In this document: piece by piece, positions 39,766-50,138 of the stretch
Numbering within the stretch: the first letter of the stretch is position 1
Layout of the letters: each line of letters opens with the position of its first letter
NCBI RefSeq assembly: GCF_014652555.1
Contig: NZ_BMZA01000011.1
Location: 59,138 to 123,137 of the forward strand
Source of the DNA: Novosphingobium colocasiae
GTDB lineage: Bacteria; Pseudomonadota; Alphaproteobacteria; Sphingomonadales; Sphingomonadaceae
DNA length: 64,000 nt
Reading direction: 5' to 3'
Program-made: the position numbers and the translations under genes
Notes under the pieces: model-generated
Told to the model about the DNA's origin: nothing
The model's input: the letters and a program-made list of their open reading frames with translations, nothing else
Database searches by the model: none

Positions 39766-40713
39766 ATGCAATCCATTCTCGAAATCGCGGGGCTGACCAA
39801 GACCTATCGCGGCGGCTTCACCGCGCTGAACGGCGTCGATCTCACCATCAACAAGGGCGAAATCTTTGCGTTGCTGGGGCCGAACGGGGCCGGCAAGACG
39901 ACCCTGATCGGCGCGGTCTGCGGGCTGGTGGAGCCGAGCGCGGGCTCGATCACCGCGTTCGGCAAGGACATGAAGCACCACTGGCGCAGCCTGCGGGCCC
40001 GCATCGGCCTGGTTCCGCAGGAACTGACCACCGACATGTTCGAAACGGTGTGGCGCACGGTCAACTATTCGCGCGGCCTGTTCGGGCTCGCCCCTGACAA
40101 GGGCAAGGTGGAGGCGATCCTGCGCTCGCTCAGCCTGTGGGACAAGCGCGACAATCAGGTCCGCGCGCTGTCGGGCGGAATGAAACGGCGGGTGATGATC
40201 GCCAAGGCGCTGGCCCACGAACCCGAACTGCTGTTTCTGGACGAGCCCACCGCCGGCGTCGATGTCGAGCTGCGGCGTGACATGTGGGAGAATATCGCCC
40301 GCCTGCGCGATGGTGGCACCACCATCATCCTCACCACGCACTATATCGAAGAAGCGGAAGAGATGGCCGATCGCATCGGCATCATCCAGTCCGGCCGCAT
40401 TCGCATGGTTGACGAAACGCAGCGGATCATGCGCCAGCTCGGCCGCATCGAAGCCGATTTCGCGCTGGTCGATCCGCTGCCCGCGCTACCGCCCGAACTG
40501 GCGCAGCCGGGCCTGTCGCTGTCAGCCGATGGTGCCACCATTCACTTTCGCGACGCCGAAGGGGCAGGGGGCAGCGGCGGGGAGGGCAAGGCCCACGTCG
40601 CCGCCATTGCCCAGAAGCTGGCCGGGCTGGGCTACGTTTACCGTTCGATCGATATGCGCGAATCGAGCCTTGAAGACATTTTCGTCCACCTGCTCGGGGA
40701 GCCGCAATCGTGA
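39766..40713 (+). CDS. ABC transporter ATP-binding protein (ABC-2 exporter type)
   Basis: A 315-residue ATPase with GPNGAGKTT (Walker A, residues ~43-51), ALSGGMKRR (signature, ~131-139) and LLFLDEPTAGVD (Walker B, ~154-165), and a C-terminal extension typical of drug/polysaccharide exporter ATPases. The start of the permease gene overlaps its stop by four bases, so it pairs with it. Substrate cannot be predicted. Confidence 0.93.
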   Translation: MQSILEIAGLTKTYRGGFTALNGVDLTINKGEIFALLGPNGAGKTTLIGAVCGLVEPSAGSITAFGKDMKHHWRSLRARIGLVPQELTTDMFETVWRTVNYSRGLFGLAPDKGKVEAILRSLSLWDKRDNQVRALSGGMKRRVMIAKALAHEPELLFLDEPTAGVDVELRRDMWENIARLRDGGTTIILTTHYIEEAEEMADRIGIIQSGRIRMVDETQRIMRQLGRIEADFALVDPLPALPPELAQPGLSLSADGATIHFRDAEGAGGSGGEGKAHVAAIAQKLAGLGYVYRSIDMRESSLEDIFVHLLGEPQS

Positions 40714-41483
40714 TCGCCTTCAACCCCCGCAGCACCTGGACGATCTATCGCAACGAAGTGCAACGCGCGCTGCGCACCGCCGGGCAGTCGATCCTCGCCC
40801 CGGTACTGACCACTTCGCTCTATTTCGTGGTGTTCGGATCGGCGATCGGTTCGCACATGGATCGATCGGTGGTGGGCATGAACTATGCCGCCTTCATCGT
40901 GCCCGGCCTGCTGATGCTGACGCTGCTGAGCGAGAGCACCCAGAACGCCAGCTTCGGCATCTACATGCCGCGTTTCACCGGCGCGATCTACGAGCTGCTG
41001 TCCGCACCGGTGGGCGTCGCCGAGACGCTGCTGGGCTTCGTCGGCGCGGCGGCCACCAAGTCGCTGGTGCTGGCCGCGATCATCCTCACCGTCTCGCGGT
41101 TTTTCGTCGATTATTCGATCGCGCACCCGGTCTATGTCCTGCTCTTCATCATCCTCATCTCGGCCAGTTTCTCGCTGTTCGGGTTCATCATCGGCGTCTG
41201 GGCCGACAGCTTCGACAAGCTGGGCGCGATCCCGATGCTGTTCCTGATGCCGCTGACGTTCCTGGGCGGCACCTTCTATTCGGTCGATAATCTGGCCGAG
41301 CCCTGGCGTTCGGTGGCGATGGCCAACCCGGTGGTTTACCTCGTCAACGGCTTGCGCTGGTGTTTCTACGGCACGTCGGACTTTCCGATCGGTCTGTCGC
41401 TGGGGATCGCCTGTGGCTTCGTCGCACTGTGCGTCCTTGTCATCGCGCGAATTTTCGCCACGGGCTGGCGTATTCGCACCTGA
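40710..41483 (+). CDS. ABC-2 type transporter permease
   Basis: A 257-residue permease starting at GTG 40710, overlapping the ATPase stop by four bases. Six hydrophobic segments are visible (around residues 27-45, 57-75, 100-125, 131-158, 166-185 and 228-250) and the conserved ABC-2 motif LTFLGGTFYSVDNLAEPWR precedes the last helices. It likely works as a homodimer with the ATPase. Homologues are often labelled sugar or drug exporters. Confidence 0.9.
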   Translation: MIAFNPRSTWTIYRNEVQRALRTAGQSILAPVLTTSLYFVVFGSAIGSHMDRSVVGMNYAAFIVPGLLMLTLLSESTQNASFGIYMPRFTGAIYELLSAPVGVAETLLGFVGAAATKSLVLAAIILTVSRFFVDYSIAHPVYVLLFIILISASFSLFGFIIGVWADSFDKLGAIPMLFLMPLTFLGGTFYSVDNLAEPWRSVAMANPVVYLVNGLRWCFYGTSDFPIGLSLGIACGFVALCVLVIARIFATGWRIRT

Positions 41484-41500
41484 GCCGGTACGCCCCGGCT

Positions 41501-42520
41501 ATGGTGCATCGCAGCGTTCCGGTCTTCACCTGTGCCCTCGGCGCAATCATCGCGCCCTTGCCCGCGCCGGCGCAAGAGCCGGCCGCAGTGGTTGCCGTGC
41601 CGGCGGTGGTCCTCGATCTGCCGCCTTATCCGCCACCGTTGCTGGTCGTCGCCGCCCGCCCGCCGGTGCTGGCCGAGCCGGTGCGCGATATGCTGAAGGC
41701 GATCATGAAGACCGAGGATACCAAGGCGGTCGAGACTGTGGTCAACCTCGCGGTTCAGACCAATCCCTATGACAAGGACGAGATCCGGGCGATGCACCGC
41801 GCCTATCTCGATCGTAGTGCGCAGCTTCTGGCCGCGCGCAGCAAGGCTGACAAGGAGCGTATCCGCAGTTCCGGGGTGCTGGAGCTGTGGAAGGGCCAGA
41901 TCGAGCTGGGAGCCTTTCGCGGCACTGGCAATACCGACAACTTCGGTTTCACCGGGGCGATCAAGCTGGAACGCAAGGGCATCGACTGGGAGCATACCGT
42001 CGAACTCAGGGCGGATTACCAGAAAGACCGCGACACGATCACCCGCGAGCAGTATTTCGCTGCTTATCAGCCCCGCTACACACTGGGCGATGGCATCTTC
42101 ACCTATGCCCGCGCGCAGTTCGAAAAGGACCGTATCCAGGGTTATAACGGGCGCTCCACGCTTTCCGGCGGCTTCGGCTACCGGGCGATCGCCCGCAAGC
42201 GGGTGACGCTGTCGATCGAGGCGGGCCCAGCGGTGCGGCGCACCAATTACGTCAACCAGGCTGACGAGACGACGTGGTCGGCGCTTGGCGCGCTCGATTT
42301 TGACTGGATCGTCAGCCCGACGCTCAAGATCACGCAGGACGCTTCGGCCTATGTCGGATCCGACAACAACACCTTCACCTCGCTGACCGGACTGGAAGCA
42401 GGGATGGCGCGTGGTCTCAAGGCCCGGCTGTCCTACGCCATCGAGCATGAGACCTCGCCGCCCGCAGGCGCGCTCAAGACCGATACGATTTCGCGCTTCT
42501 CTCTGGTCTACGGGTTCTAG
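41501..42520 (+). CDS. DUF481 outer-membrane protein
   Basis: A 339-residue secreted protein with a signal peptide (residues ~1-24, cleavage after ..APAQ). After a Pro/Val-rich and helical region, residues ~110-339 are a beta-barrel of the DUF481 (YdiY-like) type: [40 protein letters not shown], ending in ...[10 protein letters not shown] with a terminal Phe as in outer-membrane barrels. Function of the family is unknown. It starts 17 bp after the permease stop, perhaps co-transcribed with the exporter and the following tgt. Confidence 0.85.
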   Translation: MVHRSVPVFTCALGAIIAPLPAPAQEPAAVVAVPAVVLDLPPYPPPLLVVAARPPVLAEPVRDMLKAIMKTEDTKAVETVVNLAVQTNPYDKDEIRAMHRAYLDRSAQLLAARSKADKERIRSSGVLELWKGQIELGAFRGTGNTDNFGFTGAIKLERKGIDWEHTVELRADYQKDRDTITREQYFAAYQPRYTLGDGIFTYARAQFEKDRIQGYNGRSTLSGGFGYRAIARKRVTLSIEAGPAVRRTNYVNQADETTWSALGALDFDWIVSPTLKITQDASAYVGSDNNTFTSLTGLEAGMARGLKARLSYAIEHETSPPAGALKTDTISRFSLVYGF

Positions 42521-42539
42521 TCCGGCTAACGGCGGGCGG

Positions 42540-43667
<1,128 letters not shown>

Positions 43668-43775
43668 CGGGGCAGCCGCACGACGGGCGCTTGCGGGTGG
43701 ACTTTCAGCCTGCGACAGGCGAATTTCGCAAGTGCAGCATTGCTGCGCGATTCGTTTTCGCAAAGGTGCCCAGCC

Positions 43776-44405
43776 ATGCCGACCATCGCCATCGTCAGCC
43801 AGAAGGGTGGCTCGGGCAAGACCACCATGGCGACCCACCTTGCCACTTGCGCAGCCTATGCCGGTTCGAAGTCCTGCGTGATCGATATGGACCCCCAGGC
43901 CACGGCTGCCGCCTGGGGTGACTGGCGCGGCGATTTCCTGCCGGAAGTCATCACCTGCCCGCCGGTGCGGCTGATCAGCGCGATCGGCAAGGCCACCCGC
44001 GACGGGACCGAAGTGATCGTCCTCGATACCCCGCCGCACGGCGATCTCGCCTCGCGCGAGGCTGTCCGCGCCGCCGATCTGATCCTGATCCCCACCCGGG
44101 CGCGGGCGTTCGACCTCCATTCGCTGGAGGCTACGGCGCAACTGGTGGCTTACGCCAGGAAGCCCGCCTTCGTGGTGTTGAACGCCGTACCTTCGCGCGC
44201 GACCCGGATGCTGGCCGAAACTGCCGAGCAGGTGGAGAACCTCGGCCTTGCCGTGTGCCCGATCCATTTCGGTGAACGCGCCGCGTTCCACAAGGCATCG
44301 GGGGCCGGTGAAGTGGCGGCCGAAAGCGAGCCTGAGGGCAAGGCGGCGGCGGAAGTGTCCGCCTTGTGGGCCTGGGTGAAAGAGCAGTTGCCGCCGGGTA
44401 AGTGA
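43776..44405 (+). CDS. ParA-family ATPase
   Basis: A 209-residue deviant Walker ATPase: QKGGSGKTTMATHLA (residues ~8-22), VIDMDPQATAAAWGDWRG (~38-55) and VLDTPPHGD (~86-94). It is short, lacks an N-terminal DNA-binding domain and has no ParB beside it, so it is probably a ParA-like/MinD-like positioning or plasmid-partition-derived protein rather than the chromosomal parA. ATG 43776 (MPTIAIVSQKGGSG) is the conserved start. Confidence 0.85.
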   Translation: MPTIAIVSQKGGSGKTTMATHLATCAAYAGSKSCVIDMDPQATAAAWGDWRGDFLPEVITCPPVRLISAIGKATRDGTEVIVLDTPPHGDLASREAVRAADLILIPTRARAFDLHSLEATAQLVAYARKPAFVVLNAVPSRATRMLAETAEQVENLGLAVCPIHFGERAAFHKASGAGEVAAESEPEGKAAAEVSALWAWVKEQLPPGK

Positions 44406-44518
44406 GCGGCGGGGGTACGGTGCGCAGGCGGCCGCAGACTTGTCAGCGAGACTTGCGAGCTTGCCCGCCAGTCGCAGCGGGGTGGGCCCGGCGTGACCGC
44501 CCGAAGAAAGAAAAAAGA

Positions 44519-44663
44519 TGGTTCGCGCGAAGGCGCAGAGGTGTTGCGGGAGGGCGCAGCCTTTCTCCCTGTTTCAACGGTGAGGGAAACGCGCTGCCGA
44601 ACAGGATAGCCGAGGTGCGGCAAGCAGGACACCTTTGCGCCTTCGCGGCTCCGCGTGAACCCG
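44519..44663. repeat. Family B inverted repeat, copy 1
   Basis: The left arm TGGTTCGCGCGAAGGCGCAG is complementary to the right arm CTTTGCGCCTTCGCGG...GTGAACC, closing a ~145-bp palindromic unit. The interior shares GAGGGCGCAGCCTTTCT..GTGAGGGAAACGCGC with copies 2 and 3. Confidence 0.75.
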
Positions 44664-44676
44664 TTTTCCTCGTTTG

Positions 44677-44870
44677 CGAAGGTGACAAAGGTTACACCTT
44701 GTAACTTTCGGATCTGTAAATTTATATATTAACATCAATGTGTTGTGAGGAAAATCTCACGAAGGTTACACTTTCGGGAATGGCGAGAAGTGTCGCCTTC
44801 TGACGATGGGAAAGAGCAGGGCGCAGGGGCACCTTTGCGGATTATGCCGCAGGTGGCCGGTGTAGGAAAG
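44677..44870 (+). repeat. Family A intergenic repeat, copy 2 (194 bp)
   Basis: It begins CGAAGGTGACAAAGGTTACA, has GTGTAAC-like and GTTACACTTTCG heptamers, a 50-bp AT-rich core, then TTCTGACGATGGGAAAGAGC and GTGTAGGAAAG at the end. It abuts family B copy 1 by 13 bp. Confidence 0.8.
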
Positions 44871-44961
44871 CGCTGAGGCGGGAACGGCCCGGTTGACCTC
44901 GAAGCACCACAAGTTCCGTTCGACACGAACGGGAAGTGATCCGGATTTGATCCGCTCGGCT

Positions 44962-45153
44962 CTAAACCGCCATCGGTTCCGGTGCCGAATCGATCAGCAT
45001 CTTTTCAAGCCGTGTGTGGGCGTAGGCGACGAAGCGGCCGGTGCGTTCTTCCAGAAAACCGGCCCCGATAGTGCAGGCCTGGCGCATCGCCGTCCTGAGA
45101 TCGGGGTACCATTTTCCGGTGCGGTGGGGGGTTACGAAACGGTAGCGTGTCAT
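44962..45153 (-). CDS. Small hypothetical protein (63 aa)
   Basis: From ATG 45153 the protein reads MTRYRFVTPHRTGKWYPDLR, then AMRQACTIGAGFLEERTGRFV and a helical end LEKMLIDSAPEPMAV. It is basic at the N-terminus and looks soluble; no recognised domain. Length and a clean frame beside rpsD suggest a real gene, but conservation cannot be tested here. Confidence 0.45.
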   Translation of the reverse strand: MTRYRFVTPHRTGKWYPDLRTAMRQACTIGAGFLEERTGRFVAYAHTRLEKMLIDSAPEPMAV

Positions 45154-45250
45154 GGCACGGCGATAATGCCGGCATGGGCCGCTCGGTTCCCCTAACCATC
45201 GCATTGCAAACGGTTTTTGCGACGAAGCGAGAGGCCGGCCGCAACGAAGA

Positions 45251-45276
45251 AGGGCGGCACCTTGCGGCACCGCCCT
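45251..45276 (-). terminator. Intrinsic terminator of rpsD
   Basis: On the minus strand AGGGCGGTGCC GCAA GGTGCCGCCCT forms an 11-bp stem with two G-U pairs, followed by TCTTCGTT. It lies 30 bp beyond the rpsD stop. Confidence 0.65.
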
Positions 45277-45305
45277 GAAACTTCGCAATCCGAAGGAAAG
45301 ACCGA

Positions 45306-45920
45306 TCAGCGCGAGTAGAACTCGACGACCAGGTTCGGTTCCATCTTCACCGGATAGGGCACCTCGTCGAGCGTCGGGACGCGCACGAAGGTCACCTTGT
45401 CAGTGCCGTCCTGAGCGACGTAGTCGGGGACTTCACGCTCGGGCAGGGCTTGCGCTTCGGCGATCAGGGCCATTTCCTTGGCCTTGTTGCCCAGGCTGAT
45501 GACGTCGCCCAGCTTGATGCGGCGGCTGGCGATGTTGCACTTCACGCCGTTGACGCGAATGTGGCCGTGCGAGACGATCTGGCGAGCGGCAAAGATGGTC
45601 GGCGCGAACTTGGCGCGATAGACCACCATGTCGAGGCGCTGTTCGAGCAGGCCGATCAGGTTCTGGCCGGTATCGCCCTTCATGCGGGCGGCTTCCTGGT
45701 AAGTGGCCTTGAACTGCTTCTCGGTCACGTCGCCGTAGTAGCCCTTGAGCTTCTGCTTGGCGCGGAGCTGCAGACCGAAGTCCGAGATCTTGCTCTTGCG
45801 GCGCTGGCCGTGCTGGCCGGGGCCGTAGCTGCGGCGGTTGACCGAGCTCTTCGGGCGGCCCCAGATATTCTCGCCCATGCGGCGATCAAGTTTGTACTTG
45901 GCGCTTTTGCGCTTCGACAT
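45306..45920 (-). CDS. rpsD: 30S ribosomal protein S4
   Basis: The 204-residue protein organises the 30S body. It opens [20 protein letters not shown], contains [11 protein letters not shown] (residues ~32-42), and an S4 RNA-binding domain ([30 protein letters not shown], residues ~95-124). ATG 45920 is the conserved start; longer upstream frames are unconserved. Standing alone, not in an alpha operon, as in many alphaproteobacteria. Confidence 0.97.
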   Translation of the reverse strand: MSKRKSAKYKLDRRMGENIWGRPKSSVNRRSYGPGQHGQRRKSKISDFGLQLRAKQKLKGYYGDVTEKQFKATYQEAARMKGDTGQNLIGLLEQRLDMVVYRAKFAPTIFAARQIVSHGHIRVNGVKCNIASRRIKLGDVISLGNKAKEMALIAEAQALPEREVPDYVAQDGTDKVTFVRVPTLDEVPYPVKMEPNLVVEFYSR

Positions 45921-46275
45921 AAGTCGTCCTTCGTCTTCTGCTCGGCACCCGCCCCATCGGCAGATGCTCCATGGTTTTTCCGGAGCGCACCACCCGACCA
46001 GAATGCCGGACGCGGCCGCCGCTTCACCGGAAGTGCGGGGCCGAAGGAAAACGACCTGTCGCCCCATGCGCTGGGGGGCAGGCGTCCCGTGAAGCGGTGG
46101 CCCTTAGCGGGCAGGGCGGGAGAGTCAAGGTTTATGCGGCAGATGCCGCCGACGCCCACCCCTTCCGGCCCGGCGGCAAGCCGCCAAACCTGCGGGGGGC
46201 AGCGAGATTTACGTGCGCAGCAGGTTGGTCGAAGCGGGGTACGCCCGGCGAGACCGCCCGATGAAAGAAAAAGGG

Positions 46276-46460
46276 TGGTTCACGCGGAGGCGCGAAGGCG
46301 CAGAGGTGTTGCGGGAGGGCGCAGCCTTCCTTCCTGTTCCGACGGTGAGGGAAACGCGCCGCTGAAAAGGATAGCCGCGCTGCGGCAGACAGGACACCTT
46401 TGTGCCTTTGTGCCTTTGTGCCTTTGCGCCTTTGCGCCTTTGCGCCTTTGCGTGAATCTC
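46276..46460. repeat. Family B inverted repeat, copy 2, with expanded arm
   Basis: The left arm GGTTCACGCGGAGGCGCGAA matches copies 1 and 3. The interior has the same GAGGGCGCAGCCTTCC..GTGAGGGAAACGCGCCG. In the right arm the usual CTTTGCGCCTTCGCG is replaced by seven 8-bp units (46397-46452). Confidence 0.75.
46397..46452. repeat. 8-bp tandem array (7 units)
   Basis: CCTTTGTG occurs three times followed by CCTTTGCG four times, 56 bp in all, inside the right arm of family B copy 2. Copies 1 and 3 have one comparable unit. Confidence 0.85.
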
Positions 46461-46636
46461 TTTTCTACTCGCCGTTCTGGCCCACCCCGTCCGGCCAGGT
46501 GATAAATCACCAAGCCTGCCGGCCCTCCCGTGAACGGGGGGGCGAACGGGAATATCCACGCCCGTTTACGGGAGGGGCAGCGACGCTTAGGCCGCAGGCT
46601 TTGGCCGCAGCGGGGTGGGCCCTGCGCCGCGCGCCC

Positions 46637-47374
46637 TCACTCACCAGTCGGCCGCCGCTTCTCCAGCGTGGACAGCACGCCGCGCAGGGTGCGGACTTCC
46701 AGGTGGTTCCAGCCCGGCTTGGTCAGCAGGTTGCGCAGCGTCAGCCGGTTCGTTTCGGCGCGCGCTTCGGGCCAGAAGTAGTTGCGCGGCGTCAGGGCGG
46801 TTTCGAAGTGGCCGATCAGGCCTTCGAGTTCTTCCTGCGATGCGGGCGGCAGCAGCTCTTCGGCCGTCGGCTGGGCAAGGCTTGCGCCTTTTGACCATTC
46901 ATAGGCGCACAGGACCACCGCCTGCGCCAGGTTGAGCGAAGCGAATTCGGGGTTGATCGGCACGGTCAGGATGGCGCGGGCCAGCGCCACGTCCTCGGTC
47001 TCCAGCCCGGCACGTTCGGGGCCGAACACATAGGCGCAGCGGCCGACCGCCGCGTGCACTTCGCGTGCCGCCTGTTCGGGGGTGACCACCGGTTTGGTGA
47101 CGCCGCGCTTGCGCACGGTGGTGGCATAGACATGGGCGCAGTCCGCCACCGCTTCGGCCAGCGTCGGGAACACTTGCGCGCGTTCCAGCACGATGTCGGC
47201 CCCGGCGGCTGCCGGGCCCGCGCTCGGATTGGGCCAGCCGTCACGCGGGGTGACCAGCCGCAACTCGACCAGCCCGAAGTTCAGCATGGCGCGCGCCGCC
47301 TTGCCGATGTTCTCGCCCAGTTGCGGGCGCACCAGCACGATGACGGGGGCACGGGGCAGGGCGGGCTCAGTCAC
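46637..47374 (-). CDS. trmJ: SPOUT tRNA (cytidine/uridine-2'-O-)methyltransferase TrmJ-like
   Basis: A 245-residue SPOUT (trefoil-knot) enzyme with [24 protein letters not shown] (N-terminal, residues ~11-34), the cofactor-binding segments [13 protein letters not shown] (~115-127) and [21 protein letters not shown] (~138-158). In bacteria TrmJ methylates position 32 of some tRNAs. The start overlaps the nrdR stop by eight bases, so the genes are coupled. Confidence 0.88.
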   Translation of the reverse strand: MTEPALPRAPVIVLVRPQLGENIGKAARAMLNFGLVELRLVTPRDGWPNPSAGPAAAGADIVLERAQVFPTLAEAVADCAHVYATTVRKRGVTKPVVTPEQAAREVHAAVGRCAYVFGPERAGLETEDVALARAILTVPINPEFASLNLAQAVVLCAYEWSKGASLAQPTAEELLPPASQEELEGLIGHFETALTPRNYFWPEARAETNRLTLRNLLTKPGWNHLEVRTLRGVLSTLEKRRPTGE

Positions 47375-47840
47375 CCGGAGCCTCCTGACCCACTTCGCGC
47401 ACGGTGCCGGCGAATTCCTCGAAGTCCCGCGCCTCCGAAAAATCCCGATAGACCGAGGCGAAGCGGATGTAGGCGACCGAATCGAGCTGCCGCAGCCCCT
47501 CCATCACCATTTCGCCGATCACCAGCGAGGGTATCTCGCTTTCGCCGGAAATCTCCACCTGCCGCTGCACACCCGAAACGAGCTGGTCGATCCGTTCCCG
47601 GTCGATCCCGCGCTTGCGGCAGGCAAGCACCACCGATTGCTCGATCTTGGAGCGGTTGAACGGCTCCCGGCCGTCGTCGCTCTTGACCACCATGATCTCG
47701 CGCAGTTGCACCCGTTCGAACGTGGTGAACCGCGCGCCGCAGTTGGAGCACTGCCGACGACGACGGATCGCGGTGTTATCCTCGGTCGGGCGGCTGTCCT
47801 TGACCTGGGAATCGTCGTGGGCGCAAAACGGACAGCGCAT
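47367..47840 (-). CDS. nrdR: Transcriptional repressor NrdR
   Basis: Represses ribonucleotide reductase genes in response to nucleotide levels. The 157-residue protein has an N-terminal zinc ribbon (C3-x2-C6 ... C31-x2-C34 in [10 protein letters not shown] and [13 protein letters not shown]) and an ATP-cone domain ([19 protein letters not shown]...). It starts at ATG 47840, overlapping the gene for TrmJ downstream. A common glyA-nrdR neighbourhood in Proteobacteria. Confidence 0.96.
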   Translation of the reverse strand: MRCPFCAHDDSQVKDSRPTEDNTAIRRRRQCSNCGARFTTFERVQLREIMVVKSDDGREPFNRSKIEQSVVLACRKRGIDRERIDQLVSGVQRQVEISGESEIPSLVIGEMVMEGLRQLDSVAYIRFASVYRDFSEARDFEEFAGTVREVGQEAPGD

Positions 47841-47854
47841 TCAGGCGGGGACTT

Positions 47855-48079
47855 TCAATCGGGGCGCAGGCGCTTGTAGAACTTGTATCCGGCCCCCGCC
47901 GCAAAACCAAGCGGGACGCCGACGAACGGCAGCACCACCGCCGCGACCGCGCCCAGCGCTCCATAAGCCAGGACCGGCTTGGTGGAGGGGTGGGACAGGC
48001 CTTCTTCCAGCATGCCGGCCAGTTCGTGGCGGGCATCGTAGATGAAGTCAGAGCCCTGGGGCTTCTTGCGGTCGGCCAT
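47855..48079 (-). CDS. Small membrane protein, hypothetical (74 aa)
   Basis: A 74-residue protein with an acidic/charged N-terminus (MADRKKPQGSDFIYDARHELAGMLEEG) and one hydrophobic stretch (residues ~39-64, VLAYGALGAVAAVVLPFVGVP). It is placed between nrdR and glyA on the same strand, with no recognisable domain. Function unknown. Confidence 0.6.
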   Translation of the reverse strand: MADRKKPQGSDFIYDARHELAGMLEEGLSHPSTKPVLAYGALGAVAAVVLPFVGVPLGFAAGAGYKFYKRLRPD

Positions 48080-48118
48080 GGCGGAGGTCCTTATAGGCGG
48101 GGTTGGTCCGGGTGCGGG

Positions 48119-49417
48119 TCAGCCCTCGTAGATCGGGAAGCGATCGCACAGCGCTTCAACGCGCGCGCGCACGTTCTGCTCCACCTGTGCGTCACCCGCC
48201 TCGCCACAACGCTTGAGGCCGTCCAGCACGTCAGCGACGAGGTGGCCGATCTCGCGGAACTCCTCGGCGCCGAAGCCGCGCGTGGTGCCCGCCGGGCTGC
48301 CCACACGGATGCCGCTGGTCTTCATCGGCGGCAGCGGATCGAACGGGATGCCGTTCTTGTTGCAGGTGATGCCGGCACGCTCCAGCGCTTCGTCAGCGTC
48401 CTTGCCGGTGATGCCCAGCGGCGACAGGTCGATCAGCGCCAGATGGGTGTCGGTCCCGCCCGAAACGATCGCCGCGCCGCGTTCCTTGAGGGTGTCCGCC
48501 AGCACCTTGGCGTTTTCGATCACCTTCCTGGCATAGTCCTTGAACTCGGGGCGCAGCGCTTCGCCGAAAGCCACGGCCTTGCCGGCGATCACGTGCATCA
48601 GCGGGCCGCCCTGAAGGCCGGGGAACACCGCCGAGTTGATCTTCTTGGCCAGCGCCTCGTCGTTCGTCAGGATCATGCCGCCACGCGGACCGCGCAGCGT
48701 CTTGTGCGTGGTGGTGGTGGCGATGTGGGCGTGCGGGAACGGCGAGGGGTGCTCGCCGGCGGCGACGAGCCCGGCGAAGTGGGCCATATCGACCTGGAAC
48801 AGCGCGCCCACGGCATCGGCGATTTCGCGCATGCGCTTGAAATCGATCACGCGCGGATAGGCGGAGCCGCCGGCGATGATCAGCTTGGGGTTGTGCTCGC
48901 GTGCCAGCGCCTCGACCTGATCGTAATCGATGAGGTGGCTGTCAGGCGTCACGCCATACTGGACGGCATTGAACCACTTGCCCGAAAGCGCAGCGCGCGC
49001 GCCGTGCGTCAGGTGGCCGCCGGCGTCGAGGCTCATGCCCATCACGGTATCGCCCGGCTTGACCGTGGCCAGCAGCACCGCGCCGTTGGCCTGCGCCCCG
49101 GAATGCGGCTGGACGTTGGCGAAGCCGCAGTCGAACAACTGCTTGGCGCGTTCGATCGCCAGCGTTTCAACCTCGTCCGAAGGCTCGCAGCCCTGGTAAT
49201 AGCGCTTGCCGGGATACCCTTCGGCATACTTGTTGGTCAGCACCGAGCCTTGCGCTTCCAGAACGGCGCGCGAGACGATGTTCTCCGACGCGATCAGCTC
49301 GATCTGCTTGCGCTCGCGGCTCAATTCCTTGCCGATCGCCTTGGCGACGGCGGGATCGCTCTGCGCGATCGTGTCGGTGAAGAAGCCGGGGGAGCGGATG
49401 AGGGTTTCGGTGGTCAT
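48119..49417 (-). CDS. glyA: Serine hydroxymethyltransferase
   Basis: Interconverts serine and glycine, loading tetrahydrofolate with a one-carbon unit. The 432-residue PLP enzyme has [11 protein letters not shown] (residues ~40-50), the [13 protein letters not shown] segment (~209-221), [14 protein letters not shown] with the PLP lysine K239, and the [15 protein letters not shown] segment (~62-76). ATG 49417 is the start. No folate or glycine riboswitch is evident upstream. Confidence 0.97.
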   Translation of the reverse strand: MTTETLIRSPGFFTDTIAQSDPAVAKAIGKELSRERKQIELIASENIVSRAVLEAQGSVLTNKYAEGYPGKRYYQGCEPSDEVETLAIERAKQLFDCGFANVQPHSGAQANGAVLLATVKPGDTVMGMSLDAGGHLTHGARAALSGKWFNAVQYGVTPDSHLIDYDQVEALAREHNPKLIIAGGSAYPRVIDFKRMREIADAVGALFQVDMAHFAGLVAAGEHPSPFPHAHIATTTTHKTLRGPRGGMILTNDEALAKKINSAVFPGLQGGPLMHVIAGKAVAFGEALRPEFKDYARKVIENAKVLADTLKERGAAIVSGGTDTHLALIDLSPLGITGKDADEALERAGITCNKNGIPFDPLPPMKTSGIRVGSPAGTTRGFGAEEFREIGHLVADVLDGLKRCGEAGDAQVEQNVRARVEALCDRFPIYEG

Positions 49418-49437
49418 GGTCGTCCGGGCCTTTTCGA

Positions 49438-49875
49438 TCAGAACGCGGGATTGGAAAGCTTGTCGACGCGCGGGCCGTGGCGGCCGCCGCCGAATTCGTT
49501 GCCAAGGAACGCATCAATGCAGGCCTTGGCCATGTCGATGCCGGTGAGCCTGGCCCCCATCGCGATCACATTGGCATTGTTGTGCTCGCGCGCAAGTGCG
49601 GCCGAGAGCGGCTCGGACACCAGCGCGGCGCGGCATGCCGGGTTGCGGTTGACCGCAATCGAGATGCCGATCCCCGATCCGCACAGCGCCACCCCATACT
49701 GGGCGGTGCCGTCTGCGACGACCGAGGCGAGCTTGTAGCCATAGTCGGGATAGTCCACCCGGTCAGCCGTTTCCGGGCCGAGATCGGCGACTTCGTGGCC
49801 CAGTTCGATAAGGTACTCGCGCAAGTCGGCCTTGAGGTCGACGGCGGCGTGGTCGGAAGCGATGGCAATACGCAA
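49438..49875 (-). CDS. rpiB: Ribose-5-phosphate isomerase B
   Basis: Interconverts ribose-5-phosphate and ribulose-5-phosphate. The 145-residue RpiB has [46 protein letters not shown] (residues ~66-80, catalytic Cys) and [13 protein letters not shown] (~100-112). I chose TTG 49875 because it places the conserved N-terminus at residue 1 and has AGGA upstream; the next in-frame starts lie far upstream and overlap the helicase leader. It is followed by glyA 20 bp later, probably one operon. Confidence 0.93.
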   Translation of the reverse strand: MRIAIASDHAAVDLKADLREYLIELGHEVADLGPETADRVDYPDYGYKLASVVADGTAQYGVALCGSGIGISIAVNRNPACRAALVSEPLSAALAREHNNANVIAMGARLTGIDMAKACIDAFLGNEFGGGRHGPRVDKLSNPAF

Positions 49876-50138
49876 GGCGGCGTGATCCTGTGCGGCGGGA
49901 CTCGTTCGCGCCCCCTTAGTCGCGACAGGGTTGCAAAGCGAGTCTTGAGGTAAGTCGCCCGTTTTCGCTGCGGTGCAAAAGCGCAAGCCAAATCGTATCA
50001 AGCCATGTATAGGCCCGCCTGCGCGCCGCGATGGCAGGGAGAGTCGCTCCTGCCTGTTGGATGGCGCTTCCGGCTTCCTGAGCCCTTCCTTGTGCCGAAC
50101 GCGATGGCGTGCCGGTGCCATTCGGTGTTGCGAGTTTT

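Larger units (their letters stand above)
44406..44961. other. Geneless stretch with repeats B1 and A2
   Basis: No credible gene. It carries a family B inverted repeat (44519-44663), 13 bp away a family A repeat (44677-44870), and an imperfect hairpin (TTCCGTTCG/CGAACGGGAA, about 44913-44932). Flanked by the ParA-family and the 63-residue hypothetical gene. Confidence 0.6.
45921..46636. other. Geneless stretch with repeat B2
   Basis: No credible gene. Upstream of rpsD (45921-46200) lies GC-rich leader/intergenic DNA. A family B repeat occupies 46276-46460, including an expanded 8-bp tandem array at 46397-46452; the rest (to 46636) is short GC-rich repeat DNA before the trmJ stop. Confidence 0.6.

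Noticed and set aside
43776..44405. ParA-family gene as a chromosome or plasmid partition locus
   Set aside because: No parB or parS-like repeats are present beside it, so only a ParA-family label is justified.
44735..44926. Open frame in family A copy 2 as a peptide gene
   Set aside because: The other copies do not keep the same frame, so the repeat is not coding.
46397..46452. Tandem 8-bp array considered as a CRISPR fragment
   Set aside because: The units are contiguous, with no spacers and far too short; the array is an expansion in a repeat arm.
47990..49738. 582-residue plus-strand open frame over glyA
   Set aside because: Antisense shadow; GlyA motifs including the PLP lysine are on the minus strand.
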